From Sulfurospirillum sp964441765 (GTDB taxonomy: Bacteria > Campylobacterota > Campylobacteria > Campylobacterales > Sulfurospirillaceae): DNA of 16,066 nucleotides. The notes below the pieces were generated by a model. It had not been told where the DNA came from. It saw nothing but the letters and a program-made list of their open reading frames with translations, and searched no databases. Location: positions 1-16,066 of the forward strand of contig CAYTVI010000045.1 in assembly GCA_964441765.1 (NCBI GenBank). Direction: 5' to 3'. The translations under genes and the position numbers were made by a program. Below, one piece after another: positions 6,806 to 12,572 of the stretch; the stretch's first letter is position 1, and every line of letters begins with the position of its first letter.

Positions 6806-7447
6806 ATGAAAAAAGCAACAAAGAAAGAGATAGAAGCGATTAAAGCTCTTTTTTTAGAACATTTTGACCAAGCAGTCACAGAATTACACTATAAAAATCT
6901 TTATGAATTACTCGTCTGTGTCATGCTCTCAGCCCAATGCACAGACAAACGCGTCAACCTCATCACCCCTGCTTTGTTTGAACGCTATCCTAGTGTAGAA
7001 GCACTTGCACTCGCGGACATTGATGAACTAAAATCGTTTATCAATACCTGCTCTTTTTTTAACAATAAAGCAACGAATCTTCTGAAAATGGCACAAAAGG
7101 TCGTAGAAAACTACAACGGTGAAATTCCTTTGGATGAGAAAGCACTTGTGGGACTTGCGGGTGTTGGACAAAAAACAGCACATGTGGTGATGATAGAATA
7201 CACGAAGGCTAACTTGATGGCGGTTGATACGCATGTTTTTAGAGTCGCCCATCGTTTGGGGCTAAGTAGTGCAAAAACGGCGATTAAAACAGAAGAAGAG
7301 CTTACCAAAATCTTCAAAACAGAGCTTGATACCTTACATCAAGCCATGGTGCTTTTTGGCAGATACACCTGTAAAGCCATCAAGCCTTTGTGCGAAAACT
7401 GTTTTTTAACCCCTTATTGCAAAAGCAAAGAGGGGTTTAAGGTCTAA
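6806..7447 (+). CDS. nth: Endonuclease III (DNA glycosylase/AP lyase)
   Basis: Base-excision repair enzyme that removes oxidised pyrimidines and nicks abasic sites. The helix-hairpin-helix (LVGLAGVGQKTAHVV, 114-128) contains the catalytic lysine K123. The catalytic aspartate is D141 in VDTHVFR. The 4Fe-4S cluster loop is complete as C189-X6-C196-X2-C199-X5-C205. The 213-residue length is normal. It has its own promoter and diverges from the PEB4-like gene. Its TAA stop overlaps the TAG stop of the convergent thioredoxin-like gene in the four bases CTAA, with no terminator hairpin between them. Confidence 0.97.
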   Translation: MKKATKKEIEAIKALFLEHFDQAVTELHYKNLYELLVCVMLSAQCTDKRVNLITPALFERYPSVEALALADIDELKSFINTCSFFNNKATNLLKMAQKVVENYNGEIPLDEKALVGLAGVGQKTAHVVMIEYTKANLMAVDTHVFRVAHRLGLSSAKTAIKTEEELTKIFKTELDTLHQAMVLFGRYTCKAIKPLCENCFLTPYCKSKEGFKV

Positions 7448-8007
7448 CCTAAAACGGTCTCTTTCCATTTGATAGAACAGCCTTGCGAAGGATGCTGAGG
7501 CTTGGGAGCTTCTTGCTTACTAAAAAGTTGCATCACTGCTTCTCTTAAATCTTCTTCTTTGACACTGCGTGCATCTTGCCAATTATCATCCAATCGTCCA
7601 TGATAATAAAGCTTTTGTTCGGCATCAAATAAAAAGATATCAGGCGTACACACCGCACCCAAACTTTTAACGACTTCTTGGTCTTCATCAATCAAATACG
7701 GAAATTCTATCCCCATCTCTTCGATTTTATCGACCATATGCGAAGGTGAATCTTCTGGGTAATTGGGGTGGATATTAGGGTTAATCGCAATGGTTGTGAT
7801 ATCGAGCTTTTTTGCAAATTCAGACACAGCGATCAGGCGTTTCCAAATAGCGTTAGAATACGGGCAGTGATTACACATCACGGCAATTAAAAAGCCTCCT
7901 TTGCCAAAGAGCGACTGACTCTCATAGCGTTTACCAAAGGGGTCTTCTAATGTAAAATGTTTTAAAGGAACTCCAAGTTCAAGAAAAGAAGATTTAATCA
8001 ATGCCAT
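7444..8007 (-). CDS. Thioredoxin-fold (AhpC/TSA-like) redox protein
   Basis: A single thioredoxin/redoxin domain of 187 residues, probably cytoplasmic as no signal peptide is seen. MCNHCPYSNA holds a CxxC pair (C45, C48). AVCTPDIFLFD (119-129) provides the expected cis-proline (P122) plus an extra cysteine at 120. The C-terminus carries PSQGCSIKWK (174-183), a tail I associate with this uncharacterised thioredoxin-family group. I chose the ATG at 8007 because GAGG lies 6 nt before it. Longer versions (up to 8043) would overlap pepD by 50 bases. The gene overlaps the pepD end by 14 bases and is co-transcribed with it. It could be a thiol peroxidase-like or disulfide-exchange protein, and its partner is unknown. 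The family is clear; the function is not. Confidence 0.82.
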   Translation of the reverse strand: MALIKSSFLELGVPLKHFTLEDPFGKRYESQSLFGKGGFLIAVMCNHCPYSNAIWKRLIAVSEFAKKLDITTIAINPNIHPNYPEDSPSHMVDKIEEMGIEFPYLIDEDQEVVKSLGAVCTPDIFLFDAEQKLYYHGRLDDNWQDARSVKEEDLREAVMQLFSKQEAPKPQHPSQGCSIKWKETVLG

Positions 8008-9292
8008 AGTGTACCTCATGAATAATATTTTCAAGAATGTCATGCATTCTTTTAACAGAATCTAAATCACACTCCTCACGTAACGAATGCGGAAAACGAA
8101 TCGTAGGACCGATAGAAAGAGCTTCTATTTTTTTAGGTTGATGGGCTATCAATTCTCCACACTCAAGTCCAGCGTGTATTGCATACATCGCAACATCTGG
8201 ATATGCTTTTTGCATAATTCTTTGGACTTTTTGAGCAAATAGACCAGCATTAGGTTTCCATGCACCATGCCAACTCTCTTGACGTGCTTCAAAGCCTAAA
8301 ACTCTAAAAAAAGCTTCTGTTTCATTCGCAAGTATAGCTAAATTTTCATCATCCATAGCCCTTGTCGCACAATCCATCAAAAGAGCTCCTTCGTGCATAC
8401 GCACTAACCCCATATTAATACTCACTGAGGGAATATTTAACGTTTTATCCCATGCTCGAACACCTTGCGCAAAAGCGTTGAGCGTCCCTAGTATCAAAGA
8501 TGATTCCTTCAACGTGTGCGTCAAAAGGGGTGACTCCAAAGGCTTTACATGTAAACGGCTATCAAAAAGTTTTAGCGCTTCACGAGTCGCTACAATTGCC
8601 CTTGCGCTTTTAGGAATTGCATTGCGTCTATCGCCTCCTTCAAAATGAACAAGTTCTAAAGGGTGGCGTAAAAGTTCATACGCGAGAACTTTAATGGCAG
8701 AGGGAATGTTTTTATCGATATCAACGCCCGAATGCCCTCCTAAAAAATCATCTGCACACACTTCATAAAGCTTCATGCCCTCTTGCAATGGTGTTACATG
8801 TAAAGAGAGTTTCGCGATAACATCAACACCTCCCGCACAACCGATGCAGATTTCGCCCTCTTCCTCAGAGTCAAGATTGAGAAGGTAATCTGAACGCAAA
8901 GGGATTCTAAACTGTGACGCACCGATGAGCCCTACTTCTTCATCGGCGGTAAAAAGACACTCAAGGTGTTCATGGTTTTGCATGGCATAAAACATCAGTG
9001 CCATTCCCATGCCATTGTCTGCCCCTAACGTAGAGTTTTTTGCTTTAAGAATTGTTCCTTCTTGCACCAATTCTATGGGAGAAACTTCTCCAATGCACAC
9101 CATATCATAATGGGCTTGGAGGCATAGTTTTGGCTTGCCCTTTGAACATAAAACATTGCCTGCATCATCTGTTTGTACTTCAAATCCACACTTTTTCGCG
9201 AAATCAACAATATACTCTTTCATCTTCTGCGCATCAAAACTACAACGAGGTGTGGCTGTGATGGCTCTAAAATGGTCTAAAATGTGCTCCAT
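7994..9292 (-). CDS. pepD: Aminoacyl-histidine dipeptidase (Xaa-His dipeptidase, M20C)
   Basis: A cytosolic dinuclear-zinc dipeptidase that splits Xaa-His and other dipeptides for amino-acid recycling. The M20 metal-site residues are all visible: His61 and Asp63 in LQAHYDMV, Asp92 in TLGADNGMGMAL, Glu118-Glu119 in FTADEEVGLIGA, Asp141 in LNLDSEEEGE, and His402 in IRFPHSLREE. The M20C signature HAGLECGEL is at 373-381. At 432 residues it is shorter than E. coli PepD (485). AAGGG at 5 nt before the ATG and a TATAAT -10 (9326-9331) support the start. The gene contains two exact TTACATGTAA copies, each coding for L-H-V. It heads a two-gene transcript with the thioredoxin-like gene. A pepD-type gene also lies near cmoB in C. 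jejuni, as I recall. Confidence 0.94.
   Translation of the reverse strand: MEHILDHFRAITATPRCSFDAQKMKEYIVDFAKKCGFEVQTDDAGNVLCSKGKPKLCLQAHYDMVCIGEVSPIELVQEGTILKAKNSTLGADNGMGMALMFYAMQNHEHLECLFTADEEVGLIGASQFRIPLRSDYLLNLDSEEEGEICIGCAGGVDVIAKLSLHVTPLQEGMKLYEVCADDFLGGHSGVDIDKNIPSAIKVLAYELLRHPLELVHFEGGDRRNAIPKSARAIVATREALKLFDSRLHVKPLESPLLTHTLKESSLILGTLNAFAQGVRAWDKTLNIPSVSINMGLVRMHEGALLMDCATRAMDDENLAILANETEAFFRVLGFEARQESWHGAWKPNAGLFAQKVQRIMQKAYPDVAMYAIHAGLECGELIAHQPKKIEALSIGPTIRFPHSLREECDLDSVKRMHDILENIIHEVHYGID
8545..8554. repeat. TTACATGTAA palindrome, copy 6 (inside pepD)
   Basis: Exact copy, 12-bp form TTTACATGTAAA. It encodes L-H-V-K at residues 247-250 of PepD, in the lid domain away from the metal site. 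Confidence 0.9.
8794..8803. repeat. TTACATGTAA palindrome, copy 7 (inside pepD)
   Basis: Exact copy encoding L-H-V-T at residues 164-167. It is the second copy in the same gene, 249 bp from copy 6. Confidence 0.9.
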
Positions 9293-9322
9293 GATGACCC
9301 TTGAAAATTTAATAATCGAAAT

Positions 9323-9333
9323 GCTATTATAGC
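9323..9333. promoter_or_regulatory. Near-symmetric shared -10 region of pepD and the lipoprotein gene
   Basis: GCTATTATAGC is palindromic around its central base. Minus strand: TATAAT (9326-9331) fits pepD, with a leader of about 26 nt. Plus strand: TATTAT (9325-9330) preceded by TG-C is an extended -10 for the lipoprotein gene. It would place the transcript start at about 9336-9338, on or next to the ATG. The two -10 hexamers overlap, so polymerase can occupy only one at a time. Confidence 0.6.
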
Positions 9334-9337
9334 GCTC

Positions 9338-9568
9338 ATGAAAACAATATTAATTTTACTCACCGCTTTACTTTTTCAAGGCTGTTTCTACTTTAATGAC
9401 CGTGGTGTTTCAGGACGTTACTACAATGGTTGTAAAGAGTATTATGACGCTATGGGTATTTATCATAAAGAGTGCGATGAAAATTTAGTAGATTATAAAA
9501 CCGTGACCGATGGTGTTAAAAAAGGTGTCGATGTCAGCGTTAAAACCACAAAAAATCTTTTTGAATAA
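9338..9568 (+). CDS. Small putative lipoprotein
   Basis: A 76-residue protein with a short lipoprotein signal: MKT, a hydrophobic stretch, then LLFQGC with the lipidated cysteine at position 16. The -3 residue is Phe, not the usual Leu, so the lipobox is imperfect. The mature part is small, polar and tyrosine-rich, with two further cysteines (C32 and C46), and ends in a lysine- and valine-rich segment. I recognise no domain. C. jejuni also has a small lipoprotein gene beside cmoB (Cj0978c, from memory), which supports a real gene. No ribosome-binding site precedes the ATG, and the extended -10 at 9322-9330 suggests a leaderless message. It ends 6 nt before the cmoB ATG. Its function is unknown. 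Confidence 0.72.
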   Translation: MKTILILLTALLFQGCFYFNDRGVSGRYYNGCKEYYDAMGIYHKECDENLVDYKTVTDGVKKGVDVSVKTTKNLFE

Positions 9569-9574
9569 ACCTTG

Positions 9575-10468
9575 ATGAATCTTGATGATCTAAGGCAAGA
9601 ACGCCTTGCTTGGCTTGAATGGAAAGATATTAAGCCGATGCGTGAGGCTTTGAATGCACTTCCCTCTTTAGAAGATATCACCTATACATTAGGCAATACC
9701 ATTAACATCCAATCTTTACATGTAAACTATCAAGCAGAGATTGACTCGTGTGCCAGAGCGATGAAACCTTGGCGAAAAGGTCCTTTTCAGCTTTTGGGTA
9801 CGTTCATCGATACGGAATGGCAAAGCTTCATCAAATACAATCTCTTAGAGCCACATTTTAACCTTGAGGGAAAAATCGTAGGGGATATCGGATGCAATAA
9901 TGGCTACTATCTTTTTAGGATGCTTTCACAAAACCCTAAAAAGCTGGTCGGATTTGACCCATCGGCTCTGTATAAAACGCAATTTGATTTTATCAACCAT
10001 TTTATCAAAAGCGATATTGTTTATGAGATGTTAGGGGTTGAGCACCTGCCTTTTTATGAGCATAAGTTTGATACTTTGTTTTGCTTAGGCGTGTTATACC
10101 ACCGAAGTGATCCCATTCAAACCCTAAAATCACTCTACCAAGGTCTAAATCCTGAGGGTGAGCTTATCTTAGACACCTTTATGATTGATGGAGATAGTCC
10201 TGTGGCACTGTGTCCGGCTAAAACCTATTCTAAAATCCCTAATGTCTATTTTGTACCCACAATTCCTGCCCTTCACAACTGGTTAGAGCGTGCTAAATTT
10301 AGAGAGATAGAGCTTCTTGAAGTAAAAAAAACAGACCTCAATGAACAACGAAAGACTTCATGGATTTATGGGGAAAGTTTGGACAACTTCCTTGACCCAC
10401 ACAATTCTGAACTTACCATTGAAGGATTTCCTGCTCCTAAAAGAGTTTATATTAAAGCAAAACGCTAA
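9575..10468 (+). CDS. cmoB: tRNA uridine-34 5-oxyacetate synthase (carboxymethyltransferase) CmoB
   Basis: Transfers the carboxymethyl group of carboxy-S-adenosylmethionine to 5-hydroxyuridine at the tRNA wobble position, giving cmo5U. Diagnostic segments, numbered with an upstream TTG (9572) as residue 1, are WRKGPFQLLGTFIDTEWQSF (67-86), the SAM loop VGDIGCNNGYYLFRM (103-117) and LGVLYHRSDP (172-181). Lys69, Trp83, Lys88, Tyr176 and Arg291 correspond to E. coli K91, W105, K110, Y200 and R315, which bind the carboxylate donor. I favour the ATG at 9575 over the TTG. Neither has a convincing Shine-Dalgarno, so expression may rely on coupling to the lipoprotein gene ending 6 nt upstream. CmoA, which makes the carboxy-SAM donor, is not in the window. 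At 297 residues it is slightly shorter than E. coli CmoB (323). Confidence 0.95.
   Translation: MNLDDLRQERLAWLEWKDIKPMREALNALPSLEDITYTLGNTINIQSLHVNYQAEIDSCARAMKPWRKGPFQLLGTFIDTEWQSFIKYNLLEPHFNLEGKIVGDIGCNNGYYLFRMLSQNPKKLVGFDPSALYKTQFDFINHFIKSDIVYEMLGVEHLPFYEHKFDTLFCLGVLYHRSDPIQTLKSLYQGLNPEGELILDTFMIDGDSPVALCPAKTYSKIPNVYFVPTIPALHNWLERAKFREIELLEVKKTDLNEQRKTSWIYGESLDNFLDPHNSELTIEGFPAPKRVYIKAKR
9716..9725. repeat. TTACATGTAA palindrome, copy 8 (inside cmoB)
   Basis: Exact copy, 12-bp form TTTACATGTAAA, encoding L-H-V-N at about residues 49-52 of CmoB. It is the last exact copy; none occurs in the remaining 6.3 kb. Confidence 0.9.
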
Positions 10469-10480
10469 ATCCGTCGATTT
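10453..10480 (+). promoter_or_regulatory. Possible sigma28 (FliA) promoter before the Cj0977-like gene
   Basis: TAAAGCAA (10453-10460), a 12-nt spacer and GTCGATTT (10473-10480) resemble the flagellar sigma28 pattern (TAAAG, spacer, CGAT-T). The element begins inside the cmoB 3' end. A start near 10488 would leave a leader of about 25 nt containing the GAAGGAA ribosome site. C. jejuni Cj0977 is known to be sigma28-regulated, which raises the prior. The match is partial. Confidence 0.45.
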
Positions 10481-10513
10481 GCACACACAATTAAGAATGA
10501 AGGAATTTTTTTC

Positions 10514-11071
10514 ATGGTAAAAAGTAAATCAGCTCTCGCGCAAGAAGCCCTTGATGGGCTTAGTAGTATGAGTGAACCGTTTGAAGATGAAATCGATAAC
10601 GCTGATGAGTTGGCACTTGAAACCAATAACTTTTTAAACGAAGATTTACTGACCCATGCTAAAATCAAAAATTCTTTAGTAGGAACGCTCACCGAACTCA
10701 AAAAATCTCTCTCCAAAGTAGTGCTACAAACGACTAATGAAATGGTTGTTGATGAATTTGGCTTAGTTCACAGTGGATTTATTTTTGGTGCGGCAGAATA
10801 CGCCGCCGTTGCAGCGATTAATCAAGAAAATGTTGTTATCATCGGTTGTCGTTCAAAGTTTTTTGCACCTGCACGCATTGGCGATATTATCGAATTTGAA
10901 GCAAAAGGTAGATTTGAAGATGCACGTAAGCGTGAAATTAAAGTGATAGGAAAAATTAACGAAATTAAAGTTTTTGAAGGTATTTTCCAAGCGGTTTTAC
11001 TTGAAAAACACATTCTAAAAACAAAACTTGACGAGCTTCAATCCAATTTCAATGCAAAAGATTTTATGTAG
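10514..11071 (+). CDS. Hot-dog-fold protein, Cj0977-like (PaaI/thioesterase superfamily)
   Basis: 185 residues. The N-terminal third (1-70) is acidic and helical. A hot-dog domain follows: MVVDEFGLVHSGFIFGAAEYAA (77-98) forms the hot-dog helix entry, RSKFFAPARIGDIIEFEAKGRF (113-134) and REIKVIGKINEIKVFEGIFQAVLLEKH (140-166) form the sheet. Hot-dog proteins of this type are usually acyl-CoA thioesterases or acyl-thioester binders. Position after cmoB and the overall form match C. jejuni Cj0977, a sigma28-controlled non-flagellar protein linked to virulence (from memory). Whether it hydrolyses anything is uncertain, because I see no unambiguous catalytic residue. GAAGGAA lies about 9 nt before the ATG, with a candidate sigma28 promoter upstream. 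It converges on the MBL-fold gene with 5 nt between the stops. Confidence 0.85.
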   Translation: MVKSKSALAQEALDGLSSMSEPFEDEIDNADELALETNNFLNEDLLTHAKIKNSLVGTLTELKKSLSKVVLQTTNEMVVDEFGLVHSGFIFGAAEYAAVAAINQENVVIIGCRSKFFAPARIGDIIEFEAKGRFEDARKREIKVIGKINEIKVFEGIFQAVLLEKHILKTKLDELQSNFNAKDFM

Positions 11072-11076
11072 ATTTT

Positions 11077-11673
11077 TTAAAAATAACGCAACCAATACGG
11101 AATATTTCCTTGCTCTTTTTTGACACTTGTCTTTGCTCCATGTCCAGGGTAGACTTCCCAATCTTCTTCTATCGTTAAAAAACGCTCCAAACTCTGACGC
11201 ATCTGCGTTTCACTACTGTAGGGAAAATCATACCTCCCAATCGAATTATTGAAAATAAAGTCCCCACTAAAAAGTCTATCTTCTATCAAAATAACACTAC
11301 ATCCTGGTGTATGTCCAGGAAAATGGAGAAATTTCACTTCAATGCCTGCAATATCATATGTTTGATTCCCTTCAACAATGATATCAGGATAACTTGAAGG
11401 CGTACCTTGGTCAAAAGGGTCATTTTCAAGCATAAAGACATCTGCTTTAGGTGTATAAAGAGGAATATCAAGCTTTTCTTTGAGCTCTGCATTACTCCAG
11501 ACATGGTCAAAATGCCCATGTGTGTTTAAAATCGCCACAGGATTCTTTACCTCTTGCAAAACCCACATAGCCGCATCCATCCCAGGATCAATAATAAGCT
11601 CTTTTTGATCTATCTCAACAATATAACAATTAGTGCCATAATCGCCACATGCTTTACTTTTAATCTTCATCAT
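11077..11673 (-). CDS. Metallo-beta-lactamase-fold hydrolase (glyoxalase II-like)
   Basis: A single MBL domain of about 198 residues. The metal site is complete: THGHFDH (51-57; His52, His54, Asp56, His57), His121 in FPGHTPG, Asp138 in FSGDFIF, and His178 in YPGHG. The pattern and size suit the short glyoxalase II-like (YcbL-type) group, which hydrolyses thioesters. It lacks the extra C-terminal domain of true GloB, so hydroxyacylglutathione hydrolysis is not assured. Two ATGs lie in tandem (11673 and 11670). AAGGG is 3 nt before the first and 6 nt before the second, so the second is more likely. It diverges from nadE and has its own weak -10 (TATGAT). It is probably monocistronic. Confidence 0.88.
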   Translation of the reverse strand: MMKIKSKACGDYGTNCYIVEIDQKELIIDPGMDAAMWVLQEVKNPVAILNTHGHFDHVWSNAELKEKLDIPLYTPKADVFMLENDPFDQGTPSSYPDIIVEGNQTYDIAGIEVKFLHFPGHTPGCSVILIEDRLFSGDFIFNNSIGRYDFPYSSETQMRQSLERFLTIEEDWEVYPGHGAKTSVKKEQGNIPYWLRYF

Positions 11674-11696
11674 AAACCCTTAGATGCTTTTGGACA

Positions 11697-11702
11697 ATCA
11701 TA
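11697..11702 (-). promoter_or_regulatory. Possible -10 element of the MBL-fold hydrolase gene
   Basis: TATGAT on the minus strand, about 24 nt before the start codon. It is one mismatch from TATAAT, so the call is tentative. Confidence 0.4.
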
Positions 11703-11760
11703 GCAAAATTATCCTTTTGTCAAAAATAACCTTAAAAGATTGCATTAATTTTAAGTTGTG

Positions 11761-11766
11761 TATAAT
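11761..11766 (+). promoter_or_regulatory. -10 element of the nadE operon promoter
   Basis: Consensus TATAAT, preceded by TGTG (extended -10) and an AT-rich upstream tract. The expected start is about 11773, with AAGG (11786-11789) before the nadE GTG. It is the only clear promoter for the five-gene run ending in thrC. Confidence 0.7.
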
Positions 11767-11795
11767 TCTTACTCATCACGCTATGAAGGTTACCT

Positions 11796-12563
11796 GTGAG
11801 TAAATATGAAAAATTAGAGAAATTTTTGATTCATTTTTTACAAGATGAAGTTCGTAAAGCTGGGTTTTCAAAAGCTATTTTAGGTATTAGTGGCGGTGTC
11901 GATTCTGCCGTGGTAGCTGTACTTGCAAAAAAAGCCTTTGGTGATCATTTCTTAGGGCTCATACTTCCCTCATCTACTTCAAGCAAAGCTAGTTTTTTAG
12001 ATGCATCCACTTTGTGTGAAAAATTTAATATTGCCGTTGAAAAAATTCCTATAGGTTCATTAGTCGATACTTACTTTTACGATAAAAAAAATGCTTCAAA
12101 GCTTCGTATTGGCAATTTTGCGGCACGTATGCGCATGTCTGTGCTTTACGATATCTCCGCCCGAGAAAATGCTCTTGTCTTAGGAACAGGCAATAAAAGT
12201 GAAATTCTTTTAGGCTATGGCACTATTTTTGGTGATTTAGCATGTGCGATAAATCCTATTGGAGAGTTATATAAAACTGAAATCTTTGAGTTTGCACACC
12301 ATTTAGGTGTTCCTGAATCTATCCTCAACAAAGCCCCCAGTGCTGATTTGTGGGAGGGGCAAAGTGATGAGGATGAATTTGGCTTTAGTTATGCTCAAAT
12401 TGACAAACTTCTGTATGCACACATTGAAGAGAATCTAGATAAAGAAGCCTTAATTGCTAATGGCTTTGAAAAAGCATTGGTTGAAATGGCATTAGAGCGA
12501 ATTGAAAAAAATCGATTTAAAGGTAAGCTTCCTACAATTGCAAATTTAAATGCGTTACACTAA
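11796..12563 (+). CDS. nadE: NAD synthetase, ammonia-dependent
   Basis: Converts nicotinic acid adenine dinucleotide to NAD with ATP and ammonia. Residues 27-40 contain the PP-loop SGGVDS (32-37). LGTGNKSEILLGYGTIFGDLACAINPIGELYKTE (129-162) is the adenylate and NaAD-binding core. KAPSADLWEGQSDEDEFG (179-196) is the C-terminal lid signature, very like the H. pylori enzyme. At 255 residues it lacks a glutaminase domain, so it uses free ammonia. The start is GTG, with AAGG 6 nt upstream. It leads a plus-strand operon; the next gene begins 10 nt after its stop. Confidence 0.96.
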   Translation: MSKYEKLEKFLIHFLQDEVRKAGFSKAILGISGGVDSAVVAVLAKKAFGDHFLGLILPSSTSSKASFLDASTLCEKFNIAVEKIPIGSLVDTYFYDKKNASKLRIGNFAARMRMSVLYDISARENALVLGTGNKSEILLGYGTIFGDLACAINPIGELYKTEIFEFAHHLGVPESILNKAPSADLWEGQSDEDEFGFSYAQIDKLLYAHIEENLDKEALIANGFEKALVEMALERIEKNRFKGKLPTIANLNALH

Positions 12564-12572
12564 AAAGGAAAA

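Noticed and set aside
8008..8043. A longer thioredoxin-like protein starting at 8043 or 8019
   Set aside because: The added residues lie inside the pepD reading frame. The GAGG ribosome site correctly spaced for the ATG at 8007 makes that the start.
11072..11090. T-run/A-run symmetry between the convergent stops of the Cj0977-like and MBL-fold genes
   Set aside because: It has no GC-containing stem and is partly coding, so I do not call it a terminator.
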